The notes under the pieces were generated by a model that saw only the letters and a program-made list of their open reading frames with translations, did no database searches and was not told where the DNA came from. This document shows, piece by piece, positions 42,759-52,027 of a stretch of 52,319 nucleotides of DNA (position 1 is its first letter; each line of letters opens with the position of its first letter). The stretch is from Oscillospiraceae bacterium (GTDB taxonomy: Bacteria; Bacillota; Clostridia; UMGS1810). The stretch covers positions 1 through 52,319 of the forward strand of contig JAJXRJ010000011.1 in assembly GCA_021629085.1 (NCBI GenBank), in the 5' to 3' direction. The position numbers were made by a program, and so were the translations under genes.

Positions 42759-45700
42759 TTATTCTGGAAGGATCTCTGCCGATTGGCTCGCACACATTGG
42801 AACCATATTGTCAAGGCTCTCCCACAAGAATGCCCGGATTTTTAAAGTATCTGTCTGGCTTTCAAACTGGATGTTTTCAAATAGTAGATTTTCACTGCCC
42901 GTTGCCAGCTGGGCTTGCGGCTTTATCTGGGAATGCAGCAAATTCCCTTGTGCATCATACACTGCCAAAATGACTGCCGCATGCGCATCCGTGCCGCTGT
43001 AATTTTGAACTGTCACCGTTGCACTTCCTGCCATTTCCATCCCTGTTGCCATAAAATCAGGCGTAATGCCAGAAATTTCAAACAGCGGATTGCGGATTAG
43101 CACGTCATCAAAATATACACACGCATCTGAAGTGCCAGAAAGGCTGGATGGATTTTCGTTGTTAAAGACCATCTTGACAGTATCCTGCCGTGTTTCTCCG
43201 TTATACCAAATCACATCCATCAAAAGCTCGCTTTCCATGATAATAACCGTTTCCTGCCCAGCCGAATCCACCACGCCCGGTCCATATACCATGGCAACAA
43301 TCCGGGAGGGCACGCCCTTTGCGGCGGGGGTGACCGTCACTTGATAATACACCCATTCTCCATTTTTTACACCCGGTTTGGTGATGCCATTGGAAGAGAT
43401 TTCATCCGTTGAAATTTTTAAGATTACTTTCCGGAAATCATTGTTGCTGCCAAGCGTCTCGTCTGCATTGCGGATTTCTAAATAGTGCCGGGGCAAAAGC
43501 GGCTGTCCGTCGAGTGTGCCGTTTTGAATCTTAATCCTGCCGCTGTAAATGATGGGCACGCCTTCTTCTGTGCTTGTCGTTTTGTGCAGGGCCGGCCATG
43601 CGCCAACGCCAAAGTGGAATTTTGCCGTCTTGTTTCCATCGGGTTCGGTATATACCTGTGTGTCGCCGACGTTTCTATCCCAGCTGTCTGCACCAGTGCT
43701 CACCAATGCGCCCGTTTGAAGATTGAAAGAATCGCGGAATAAAATGCCCGGCTTTGCAGTTGGCGCAACCGAAATGGATACAGTGCCCGATTTCACCCCT
43801 GATTTGCTATCAACCGCATACACATTATATAAGTTGGATAACGTGGGCTGGTAAGTGAAGGTTAAGCTGCCAGCCGGCACACTCTGCTTTACATTGTTTA
43901 CATACCATTCAATTCCAGACGTATCCGCATTGGCCGCCGGCGTGACCGACAAGCGGAATTCCACCGGGCTTGTCGCATCTTCTTGTTGCGAAAGCGCGCC
44001 GGTTGAAGAAAGCACCAGTTTTTCAACCGAAACCTGCGGCAATTGATCCACCTGTTCCAACACAACCGCTTCGCTATTGGGAACCGCATCGTAAATGATG
44101 TAGTATTTGCCGTTCTCCATAAACGCTTCGCAGCCTTGCACCTTGCTGCCCTGCGTAATTTTTACATAGTTCCATTCCGGCGGCACTTCGCTCTTTACCG
44201 ACAGCGGCGCATCAAATGAAACGTCATACTTTGCATAAGCCTCGTTTTTATCCGGGATCTCCAAATTAAGCCGCACGGTTCTGACACCGTCGATTGTGAA
44301 ATCTTCTATCTGCGTAAACTGCCGTTCCCGGATATATTTTGTAGCCTCTGCAAAACTTGCAACCCACGCTTCGCCGCTTGCCTGCTTTTCTCCCAAATAC
44401 GCAATATGTGACTGCGCATAGCTTTCTGAAGCCTCTTGATAGCCGCCCTCGCCAATACCGTGCCACATTTCAATCAGCCATTTTCCTTGTGCAATCGCCG
44501 TGTCCACATAGCCGTTCATGGTTTGCAGCTGCGTCAAGGGATTACTGTCGTCGCCTGCCGCCTGGATATAGAGATTATACCACTGCCCAGCAGAGCTCCC
44601 CTCTTTGGGATCCAGCGTGTTAAAGCCTCTGGTTCCCTGCCGCGCTGACCAGTAATTTTGCATCACCAGTTCTGCCGATTTGGAGTCCATGGAGTTATCT
44701 GACGGAATAAAGCACATCACTTCCTGGTCGGGAAACAATGCTTTTAACGCTGTCCGCGAACCAGCTGTTTCATTGAACCGGAAATCATCATTCTGACTGC
44801 CATCCAGCTTGACGTGGTTGTAAGAGTGGCTGGCCACGTCGATGTTGCCCTGTCCAAACAAGCCGCGGTAAAATGCCGGGTCTTTTTGAGCAGTGCTTGC
44901 CGGAATGGCGCTGGTGCCCTTGATACCGCTTGCAGATAAATATGAGTTGTATTTGGTGAGTGAATTGGGCAGGCCATCATCTGTGATAAAGGTCACAATC
45001 GCTTTTGCTCCATCCTTGGCCTGCAAAATTTCGCTTTGGTAGGTGCGGTCACCCGAATATGGAAGCAAAACCGACGAAAGAACCGTACCGTTAGAAAGCA
45101 GGTCCACCGCCACCTCTTCGCCCGGAACATTTTTGGGCGAAAAGCCGTCAATCACAAGCTTCAGCGTTTTGGCGCCGCTGACTGTCACAGGCTCTCCCAA
45201 AACCTCCGTATACCCATCTGTGCCCGCTTTATATTTTGCCGCAAGCGAAAATTCGGTAGAAACAGCGGCATACACCTCTGCCACTGCGGAAACTTCGCTT
45301 CCCCCCACCAAATATGCCGCTTCGGTGCCGTCAATGTGCACCTTCAGCACATAGCGCACCGCTTCTTTCACAGGATATGTTGTGGTATAATGCCCGTCTG
45401 GGCTGGTCACCAAAAGCTCCATACCCGGCAAAACCTTTTCTGCCGCATCTACCGGTGTTTCACCGCTGTAAAGCTGCATGTCCGCGCCAGCTGCCACGCT
45501 CAGCATGGAATAAAGCTCTGCCGCAGTTGCCGTGCCGTAACCCGAAAGCGACCCATCCGGCTGCAAAATTTCATAGCCGCTTTGATTTGCAAGCTCCGAG
45601 CTCATGGAGCTTGCGTCAAATGCGGATGTACTTGTAATTTGATAATAGGCAAAATTGTCCACCCACGTACTACGTTCGCCCCCGTTGTGCCCTGCTTTAA

Positions 45701-47786
45701 TAATCAGCTCGTTAAAGGAACGCAACGCGGAAACCAACGGCAATGTGCCGTCAAATGCAAGCTTGCCATTTAAATAGATCTGCCCTTTTCTTGCGGAAAT
45801 ATCGGCAACGATTGCAATGCGCGACCACGTATTTTCCTGATAGCTGCCCAAATTTTTAGAAAACGCATATACGTTTCCGTCGGGTTTAAAATCTATCAGG
45901 TTATAGTAGTTATTCGCCGTACCGCTTGTGTTGGTATACACTGCCACCAGTGAGTTGAGCGCATCCTTGGAGGTAGTCATCATGTCCAGCGTAAGCACAA
46001 ATTTTGTGCCGGTGTCCTCCTGTGTCATGCCTTTAATCCGGATGGTATCCCCATCTGAGCCGCGCACGGAATGCATCAAAAGCACGTTTTCACCATCCAG
46101 CGTCACACCTGCCGCGCTGCTGCCGGTTGTCGTCGTGCGGTATTCGTACCGGCCGAACATCTCGTTATTGCCGGTTAAAGATATGCCTTGGAACTGGTCA
46201 AACGGCTCGTAAAGATATTCGCACAAAAGCCGGTAATCCAGCGTTTGGCCGCCAAACAAAATCCGGTAGGTCAAATTTTTGCAACCCTGAATCAAATCGT
46301 TTTCAGAAAGTGGATTTTCAGAAGCGTCCAAAAGTACGCCCCGGTGCCCAGGATACAGCGTAATGCCGTTTAAAAAGGCCGATACCTGCGTCCCCGCCAT
46401 GACAGAAATTGTGCGGTTCTGGTCGTCATATGGATAGCTGGCGCTCTTTATGCCCAAAATACTGGTGGAGTAAAAAATCTCATACACCACCGGTGTATGG
46501 TCGGCAGCGTCCAAAAACTGGACAAAGCGCCCTTCGGCCACGCTATCTTCCGCAACTGCTTCCGTGCAGTCTTTATCTGCATATAAACCGCCAAACGTAC
46601 AGTTTTTTAACACTAAATTTTTAAGAAACGCTTCCTTGGTAGCAGCAGCGGGAATGAAAATGAGCATCCCCTCTCCATCTACCATATATTCGCTTCCCTC
46701 CGCAGGGGTAATAGACACCACTGCAGACAAATCAATCAGCAAATAGTCCAGCGTGCTGTCGTCATTGCCTGTTACCCGCACAATGCCAGTTGTCACGCTG
46801 CCAGTCTGTGGATTGCCCGCTTTGTCCAACACCGCAACCGACTTTACATTTTCACCGCCAAATCCTTTCAAAAATGCGTCAGCGTCCATTTTGTCGGGAA
46901 TGGTCACTGTTTTTTGAGCCTGGTCAACCACCACGCTTGGGTCTGTATGCGTAAGTGTTATGGTTGGCGCGGGCGGCTCAATCTCCGGCCGGGCTGTGAG
47001 CTGGGCATGATAGAAATTGTCCAGATAAATATTGCCGGGCAAATAGTTCCCGCCGCTTGCCGCCGTTGCAACAGAGAAATAAATCCTGTTTATTCCCGTA
47101 ATCATGCCTGCCCCAAAATAATCCGTAAGCGCAACCGCATCCGCTTTTTTTACACCATCCACATAAACGTCTACATATGCCGCACCAGAATGGTTGTAAA
47201 ACAAATAGTCAAACTTCATCCACTTTTCTATCGGATAATCTGCCACCAAGTCGGTTCCAAAAGCGGTGATGGTTTTCTGGGGGCCATTTACAGCAAAAAG
47301 CGCCGTTCTATCATTCATGTTGACGTTTTTCTTATCAATGTACGCACTTAGCCACGCGCCATATTGAGCATCATAGTTATCGGTAGCATATTCAAAGCTG
47401 AAATGAAAAAAGTCCGTCTCCGCAAGTCCGGTTGTACCGCCGCCTGCCCCTTTGGATATCTGGCGCCGCAGTTCATATGTATCTTTCTTACCATCAAGCG
47501 CCGTCCCGGTTTGCCCAGCGCTCTTCATCGTATAGGCAATGTCGGAAGCGTCCTTCCCGTATACACCGCCGCTTCCCACCGCGGTAATAAATGCTGCCTT
47601 ATTTCCAAATTGAGTTGCCGTAGTGTCATCAAACCCGTCCGGCACAGTGTCAGCTGCATAGCCGGTAAAATCCTGCATCCAGGAATTTGCGGTTGTCACT
47701 TCGCTTGCAAACGCTGGACATCCAAGGCCGAACAACACCGTCATAACAAGTAGAAAACTCATCATTCGTTTTTGTGCATTTTTCAT
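42759..47786 (-). CDS. Giant secreted multidomain polysaccharide deacetylase
   Basis: 1675 residues with a signal peptide (1-28, 'FLLVMTVLFGLGCPAFA'). LamG-like domains lie at about 30-260 and 530-730, with Ig- or cadherin-like strands between them. A NodB-type polysaccharide deacetylase domain (about 920-1110) has 'TFITDDG' (Asp base and metal Asp near 928-929) and 'ASHSYNH' (His metal ligands), then 'MWHGIGEGGY' near the end. Beyond it are an Ig-like domain, a third LamG-like domain with 'FRDSFNLQTG' (about 1350-1565), and the 100-residue 'RAFLWES' module. It probably removes N- or O-acetyl groups from an external polysaccharide such as chitin, xylan or the cell's own glycan. AAGGAGG precedes the ATG; promoter at 47836. 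No anchor motif seen. Confidence 0.87.
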   Translation of the reverse strand: MKNAQKRMMSFLLVMTVLFGLGCPAFASEVTTANSWMQDFTGYAADTVPDGFDDTTATQFGNKAAFITAVGSGGVYGKDASDIAYTMKSAGQTGTALDGKKDTYELRRQISKGAGGGTTGLAETDFFHFSFEYATDNYDAQYGAWLSAYIDKKNVNMNDRTALFAVNGPQKTITAFGTDLVADYPIEKWMKFDYLFYNHSGAAYVDVYVDGVKKADAVALTDYFGAGMITGINRIYFSVATAASGGNYLPGNIYLDNFYHAQLTARPEIEPPAPTITLTHTDPSVVVDQAQKTVTIPDKMDADAFLKGFGGENVKSVAVLDKAGNPQTGSVTTGIVRVTGNDDSTLDYLLIDLSAVVSITPAEGSEYMVDGEGMLIFIPAAATKEAFLKNLVLKNCTFGGLYADKDCTEAVAEDSVAEGRFVQFLDAADHTPVVYEIFYSTSILGIKSASYPYDDQNRTISVMAGTQVSAFLNGITLYPGHRGVLLDASENPLSENDLIQGCKNLTYRILFGGQTLDYRLLCEYLYEPFDQFQGISLTGNNEMFGRYEYRTTTTGSSAAGVTLDGENVLLMHSVRGSDGDTIRIKGMTQEDTGTKFVLTLDMMTTSKDALNSLVAVYTNTSGTANNYYNLIDFKPDGNVYAFSKNLGSYQENTWSRIAIVADISARKGQIYLNGKLAFDGTLPLVSALRSFNELIIKAGHNGGERSTWVDNFAYYQITSTSAFDASSMSSELANQSGYEILQPDGSLSGYGTATAAELYSMLSVAAGADMQLYSGETPVDAAEKVLPGMELLVTSPDGHYTTTYPVKEAVRYVLKVHIDGTEAAYLVGGSEVSAVAEVYAAVSTEFSLAAKYKAGTDGYTEVLGEPVTVSGAKTLKLVIDGFSPKNVPGEEVAVDLLSNGTVLSSVLLPYSGDRTYQSEILQAKDGAKAIVTFITDDGLPNSLTKYNSYLSASGIKGTSAIPASTAQKDPAFYRGLFGQGNIDVASHSYNHVKLDGSQNDDFRFNETAGSRTALKALFPDQEVMCFIPSDNSMDSKSAELVMQNYWSARQGTRGFNTLDPKEGSSAGQWYNLYIQAAGDDSNPLTQLQTMNGYVDTAIAQGKWLIEMWHGIGEGGYQEASESYAQSHIAYLGEKQASGEAWVASFAEATKYIRERQFTQIEDFTIDGVRTVRLNLEIPDKNEAYAKYDVSFDAPLSVKSEVPPEWNYVKITQGSKVQGCEAFMENGKYYIIYDAVPNSEAVVLEQVDQLPQVSVEKLVLSSTGALSQQEDATSPVEFRLSVTPAANADTSGIEWYVNNVKQSVPAGSLTFTYQPTLSNLYNVYAVDSKSGVKSGTVSISVAPTAKPGILFRDSFNLQTGALVSTGADSWDRNVGDTQVYTEPDGNKTAKFHFGVGAWPALHKTTSTEEGVPIIYSGRIKIQNGTLDGQPLLPRHYLEIRNADETLGSNNDFRKVILKISTDEISSNGITKPGVKNGEWVYYQVTVTPAAKGVPSRIVAMVYGPGVVDSAGQETVIIMESELLMDVIWYNGETRQDTVKMVFNNENPSSLSGTSDACVYFDDVLIRNPLFEISGITPDFMATGMEMAGSATVTVQNYSGTDAHAAVILAVYDAQGNLLHSQIKPQAQLATGSENLLFENIQFESQTDTLKIRAFLWESLDNMVPMCASQSAEILPE

Positions 47787-47835
47787 AAATTCCCTCCTTA
47801 AAAACAGATTATTTTATGCAAATTAACACATCATT

Positions 47836-47864
47836 ATTATACATCGCTTCGTATAGAATGTCAA
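47836..47864 (-). promoter_or_regulatory. Promoter of the giant deacetylase gene
   Basis: Minus strand: -35 TTGACA (47859-47864), 17-base spacer, -10 TATAAT (47836-47841). Confidence 0.85.
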
Positions 47865-47895
47865 GTTTTTCCAATTTTTTAGAAGGGCAACAGGC

Positions 47896-47927
47896 AATTA
47901 AAAACGGCAAGTAAAAAACTTGCCGCA
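47896..47927 (-). terminator. Terminator of the ECF transporter operon
   Basis: Minus strand: CGGCAAG, loop TTTTTTA, CTTGCCG, then TTTTT. It follows the ECF fusion gene's stop (47942). Confidence 0.8.
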
Positions 47928-47941
47928 CCAAAAATTTAAAA

Positions 47942-50620
47942 TCACAATTTCGTACTTGTTTTGTCAACCAGCCCATATTTGATCTGAATCCGCGTCAGCT
48001 TTTCTAGCATGGGCTCTGCTAAAAACCATAGAAAAAACACTGTGGCAGCGGCGTGTACCAAATCAAACGGGAACCCTGCCAGATATGCCGACAATATCAT
48101 GGCGGCGTTTGGCTTTGCCTGCCACATCAAAACTGACGCCGGGTTTAAAATGCCGCCGTAAATAAACAGGGCACAAAAACCGCCGAATACGCACAGCACG
48201 CCGCGTGTTTTGGGCAGAAAACCTCTGTAAAACAGCACACCTGCCAAACACCCAATCATACCAAGGGCAAACATCTGCCACGGCGTCCACGGCCCCTGCC
48301 CCAAAAAGAAGTTGGATACAAAGCCTGTAACCGCGCCCACCAAAAACCCGGTTTCACCGCCAAAGCACACGCCAGTAATCACCACCAGCGCAACCACCGG
48401 TTTAAACTGCGGCAGCATGAAAAACGCCGCACGTCCGGCAACCGCAATGGCACATAGCACACTGATAACCACCAGTTCCCGCGCCTGGGGTTTGCGGCTT
48501 TCAAATATCAGTGCAAATGGCAGCATGGTTTCTACAAGGATGAGCAGGCTGATAAAATAATATTTCCGGTCACCCAAATAGTAGATTCCCACCAAAATTG
48601 TCACTAAAACGGCAAGTAACATCACCGCCATTGTGGCAATATTGCGCGTAGAAATCCGTCGGCTTCCCTTTGAAGCACCTGTCATACAAGCCGCCGAAGA
48701 ACGCGCTTTTCCCGGGAAACATGCGGCAATTGCCAGCCCCAGCTCCAACACTAAAAAAAACTGCACCAAATAATTTCGCCAATCTTCAAATTTGTTTAAA
48801 AACCAATATGCCGTCAGCGCAAACAGCGCCAAATACACCCCGCCCGCAAAAAAATTTCGTGTTGGCGCCGGTCCTTTTTTTGTCGGCAGGCCTTTCGGGC
48901 GATCATCCAATCGCGGCAGCGGCGCATCCGCTGGTTTGTCCCACCGCCTCCACACTGTCCCGCCAAACGCGAGGATGATATCCTCGGCCAGCACGGCATC
49001 TGGCAGGGTGGTTCTTGCCATGCGGTTAGCCGCGGTCGTATAAAAACTGTTCCCGCAAAAAAAGCGGCGCGGCGTATCACAGCTGGTAATCGCGCCGTCA
49101 AATAACATCGCACACCGGTCAGCATAGCTTGCGCAAAATTCAATGTCGTGCGACACCATGACAATGGTGACGCCACTTGCCTGCAACTGTTTTAAAATGC
49201 CGGCCAGCGTTTCTTTAAAGTGGCCGTCAAGCCCTTTTGTGGGTTCGTCCAGCAGCAAAATGCGCGGGCGCAGCAGCAGCACCTTTGCCAGCGCCGCACG
49301 CTGCTGTTCCCCGCCCGACAAGTCGTAGGGATGCATTTCAAGCAACGGCTCTAATGCGCACATCCGCACAACCTGCGCAACCCGTGCGTCCTGCTCTGCC
49401 GTTTCCAGCGCGCTTTCGCGCAGCATCTCATAAAGGTCGAGCTTTACCGTTTTTTTGACAAACAGCGTCTGTGGATTTTGCGGCAGCACGCCCAAAAGGC
49501 CGCAAAACCGCTCCCGGTTTCCAATCTGCACAAGCGGTCTCCTGTCCACCAGCACCTCGCCGCGGTTGGGCTTTAAAAGCCCGCTCATCAAAGCCAAGCT
49601 GGTTGTTTTGCCCGTCCCGTTTCCGCCGACAATGGCAAACAGCTCGCCTGCCCGTATGCAAACCGAAAGCCCTTTTACCACATCGGGCGCGTCTTTTTCG
49701 TATCGAAACCACACATCTTTTAGCTCCAGCATTGGCTGGGTTTGCGCTTTTTCAATGTCCTTTGGAATTTTCGTACCATCCGGCGGATGGATGTTTGCCA
49801 TCTGTTCTGTCCACACGCGCCCCTCCCGCACAGTCACCGGACAAGGCAATGGATTGTCCACACCGGCGTACACCCGCATAGGCGTTGGCAGGGCAAGAAA
49901 CAAATCGTGTTCCATTTCTTTTAACCTTTTGCCAACTTCTCCCGGCGTGCCGTCGGCCACAATCCGTCCCTGCTCCATCACAATCACACGGTCGGACATG
50001 GGGAACGCCTCTTCCAACCGATGCTCGGAAAGAAGCACGGTGGTTCCCAACTCCCGGTTAATTTTTTTTATCGTGTCTAAAAACGCCGCCGCCGAAATCG
50101 GGTCAAGCTGGCTGGTAGGTTCATCCAAAATCAGCACAGACGGCTGCATTGCCATAATGGATGCCAAATTCAAAAGCTGCTTTTGGCCGCCGGAAAGCTC
50201 GGCCACGGATTTGTGAAACCACGTCTGGATACCAAAAAACGAAGCCATCTCTGAAACGCGTCTGCGGATTTCAGCCGTGGAAAGCCCCATACTCTCCAGC
50301 CCAAACGCCAACTCGTGCCACACCTTGTCCGTCACAATCTGGTTATCCGGATTTTGCATCACAAACCCAATTTTTTCGCTTTGCACCGCATCGTCCTGTG
50401 CCGCAAGCGGCGTTCCTTCAAATAAAATTTCACCGTCCCTTTCACCGTGCGGCGCAAGCACCGATTTTAAATGCCGCAAAAACGTTGTTTTGCCGCATCC
50501 AGACTTGCCGCACAGCGTAACAAACGTGCCCTTTTGAATGGAAAGGCAAATGTCAAAGAGCGCGGGCTTTGCCTGATTTGGATAGGTAAAGGTAAAATGG
50601 TTTATCTGATAACTTTCCAT
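47942..50620 (-). CDS. ECF transporter: two fused ATPases plus S component
   Basis: 892 residues in three parts. First ABC domain (about 1-240): Walker A 'GKSGCGKTTF', 'LSGGQKQLLNLAS', 'VLILDEPTSQLD', His in 'LLSEHRLEEAF'. Second ABC domain (about 295-520): 'GGNGTGKTTSLALMSG', 'LSGGEQQRAALAKVL', 'LLLDEPTKGLD', 'VSHDIEF'. C-terminal membrane part (about 595-890), including 'ELVVISVLCAIAVAGRAAFF' and 'FLVGAVTGFVSNFFLGQGPWTPWQ', matches ECF S components. With EcfT this makes a complete uptake system, usually four separate proteins. The cobalamin riboswitch upstream points to B12, cobinamide or a precursor, as with CbrT-type S components (inference). ATG 50620 with AGGAGC; 19-base overlap with ecfT. 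Confidence 0.9.
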   Translation of the reverse strand: MESYQINHFTFTYPNQAKPALFDICLSIQKGTFVTLCGKSGCGKTTFLRHLKSVLAPHGERDGEILFEGTPLAAQDDAVQSEKIGFVMQNPDNQIVTDKVWHELAFGLESMGLSTAEIRRRVSEMASFFGIQTWFHKSVAELSGGQKQLLNLASIMAMQPSVLILDEPTSQLDPISAAAFLDTIKKINRELGTTVLLSEHRLEEAFPMSDRVIVMEQGRIVADGTPGEVGKRLKEMEHDLFLALPTPMRVYAGVDNPLPCPVTVREGRVWTEQMANIHPPDGTKIPKDIEKAQTQPMLELKDVWFRYEKDAPDVVKGLSVCIRAGELFAIVGGNGTGKTTSLALMSGLLKPNRGEVLVDRRPLVQIGNRERFCGLLGVLPQNPQTLFVKKTVKLDLYEMLRESALETAEQDARVAQVVRMCALEPLLEMHPYDLSGGEQQRAALAKVLLLRPRILLLDEPTKGLDGHFKETLAGILKQLQASGVTIVMVSHDIEFCASYADRCAMLFDGAITSCDTPRRFFCGNSFYTTAANRMARTTLPDAVLAEDIILAFGGTVWRRWDKPADAPLPRLDDRPKGLPTKKGPAPTRNFFAGGVYLALFALTAYWFLNKFEDWRNYLVQFFLVLELGLAIAACFPGKARSSAACMTGASKGSRRISTRNIATMAVMLLAVLVTILVGIYYLGDRKYYFISLLILVETMLPFALIFESRKPQARELVVISVLCAIAVAGRAAFFMLPQFKPVVALVVITGVCFGGETGFLVGAVTGFVSNFFLGQGPWTPWQMFALGMIGCLAGVLFYRGFLPKTRGVLCVFGGFCALFIYGGILNPASVLMWQAKPNAAMILSAYLAGFPFDLVHAAATVFFLWFLAEPMLEKLTRIQIKYGLVDKTSTKL

Positions 50621-51483
50621 TTTTGCTCCTCCCAAGCTTCCATTAAAATTGGAATGCTGCACAAAATGAAATACGCAAGAAGCACACTGATAGAATACGG
50701 TGTCAGATCCATGCGGCTCACCGAAGGAAAGAAATGGTAATCAATTCCACCCAGCACCGCACCCAAAACCGTATAAATTCCCGCGGCGCAAATAGCAGCC
50801 ATCGCCATTTTGTCCCGCGCATCAAAGCGGAATATGGAAAATGCTGTCCGTCCCGGGCGCCCAAACCCGCGGCTTTTCATGCTGTCCGCCGTTTCAACTG
50901 CATTTTCCAGCGCCCAGGTTACTAAGATGGACAAAATGGCAAGCCCATGATTGGCCCGCCTAATCACACTGCCATTTGACACATCCCGGCCAATACATTT
51001 CTGCGCATCTGACACCGCCTTGGCCTGTGCCTTTAATCTGGGCACGAATCGCAGCGCCATGGATAAAATCAGCGAAAGCGCCGGAATAACGCGTCCAAAC
51101 AGATAGAGGAATTTGTCGCTGGTCATCACAGCATTGTAGCAGGAAAACCACGAAATAACGCTGACAAGCATACACGCCGCTGCAATCCCATAGAGAATGG
51201 ATTCCAGCGTCAGCGGATTTCCACCGGGCAAATAAGTCAAAATGGTCACACCTTCATGGTTGAACGCAGGATTGATGAGCGCCGATAGAAGAAGGAGCGG
51301 CAAAAGATACAACAAACTAAAACGAACAGCACGCTTCCCATTTAATTTGATTGCGTATACAATGCTGCAAAAAAGGGAAATGGCAAGGCATATGGGGTGC
51401 AAAAAAAACATGGAACAAGTTAAAACCAGTGTAAAATATGTAAAGTTTACCGCCGGATGATAGCCCGAAAATGCATGATTCAC
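50602..51483 (-). CDS. ECF transporter transmembrane component EcfT (CbiQ family)
   Basis: 293 residues with about six membrane helices. The coupling motif 'ETADSMKSRGFGRPGRT' (conserved A-R-G type, about 197-213) and the early 'KAVSDAQKCIGRD' segment are typical of EcfT. It couples the two ATPases to the S component. GTG 51483 follows GGGGGAGAGGAC. Directly downstream of a cobalamin riboswitch, which supports B12-related uptake. Confidence 0.92.
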   Translation of the reverse strand: MNHAFSGYHPAVNFTYFTLVLTCSMFFLHPICLAISLFCSIVYAIKLNGKRAVRFSLLYLLPLLLLSALINPAFNHEGVTILTYLPGGNPLTLESILYGIAAACMLVSVISWFSCYNAVMTSDKFLYLFGRVIPALSLILSMALRFVPRLKAQAKAVSDAQKCIGRDVSNGSVIRRANHGLAILSILVTWALENAVETADSMKSRGFGRPGRTAFSIFRFDARDKMAMAAICAAGIYTVLGAVLGGIDYHFFPSVSRMDLTPYSISVLLAYFILCSIPILMEAWEEQKWKVIR

Positions 51484-51544
51484 TGCGTCCTCTCCCCCAT
51501 TTTAAAATTCAGTTTTACCGTATCGTTTCAGCGCCTTATATGCA

Positions 51545-51580
51545 CAAAAAAGCTGTGGCAATCAAATATTGCCACAGCTG
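51545..51580 (-). terminator. Riboswitch-controlled terminator before ecfT
   Basis: Minus strand: AGCTGTGGCAAT / ATTGCCACAGCT with loop ATTTG, then TTTTTT. It lies between the riboswitch and ecfT, so it is the likely expression platform for B12 control. Confidence 0.85.
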
Positions 51581-51644
51581 TTATTTTCTGTGCGATCTGC
51601 CTTTTCCAAAAAAGCAACTGCGCCCTGTAACATATGCGCGCAAT

Positions 51645-51845
51645 CGTAATGCAGGTCTTCTGACTCGCGTCTTATAGAGCAAAACTCGCGTTTCACACCT
51701 TGCCTTCCCAGTTTCCCAGTGACCGGCTTTCACCGTCAAGCGTGAAGCATTTGACGCATACAGCGGCAGTACCGTTTGGGGTTCCCACCCAATTCCCTTT
51801 TCACCCCATATGGCCAAACGCCATACAGGACACATTATGCAGATA
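51645..51845 (-). promoter_or_regulatory. Cobalamin (B12) riboswitch
   Basis: Minus-strand RNA contains the core: AAAAGGGAATTGGGTGGGAA, then CCCCAAACGGTACTGCCGCTG, then 'GCCGGTCACTGGG', and the B12 box GAGTCAGAAGACCTGC at its 3' end. Possible P1 pairing is TAATG near the 5' side with CATTA after the B12 box. It should turn the ECF genes off when adenosyl- or related cobalamin is bound. Exact edges are estimated. Confidence 0.9.
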
Positions 51846-51860
51846 CCTATTCTTTTTTGT

Positions 51861-51889
51861 ATTATACCGTTTTTCAAAAACACTGTCAA
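51861..51889 (-). promoter_or_regulatory. Promoter of the cobalamin riboswitch-ECF operon
   Basis: Minus strand: -35 TTGACA (51884-51889), 17-base spacer, -10 TATAAT (51861-51866). Confidence 0.85.
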
Positions 51890-51950
51890 TCATTTTTTCA
51901 TAAATCTTTTAAACAGCGGTGCTCGATGGGTAGAATGAATTTTTGCAAAA

Positions 51951-51982
51951 AAAAATCGGAGCAAGCAAAACTCGCTCCGATG
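51951..51982 (-). repeat. Second copy of the tRNA-flank terminator hairpin
   Basis: Minus strand: TCGGAGCGAG / CTTGCTCCGA (one G-T pair, loop TTTTG), followed by a nine-T run and preceded by 'TAGCCACA', resembling a tRNA 3' end plus hairpin. The same layout follows both tRNA-Glu genes. Confidence 0.6.
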
Positions 51983-52027
51983 TGGCTAAACTGTCCAAAA
52001 ATGATACCTCTGCGCCGCAGGCGCACT

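Noticed and set aside
51581..51889. Open frame of 102 codons over the cobalamin riboswitch
   Set aside because: Covers a structured RNA with an aptamer core; no ribosome site of note.
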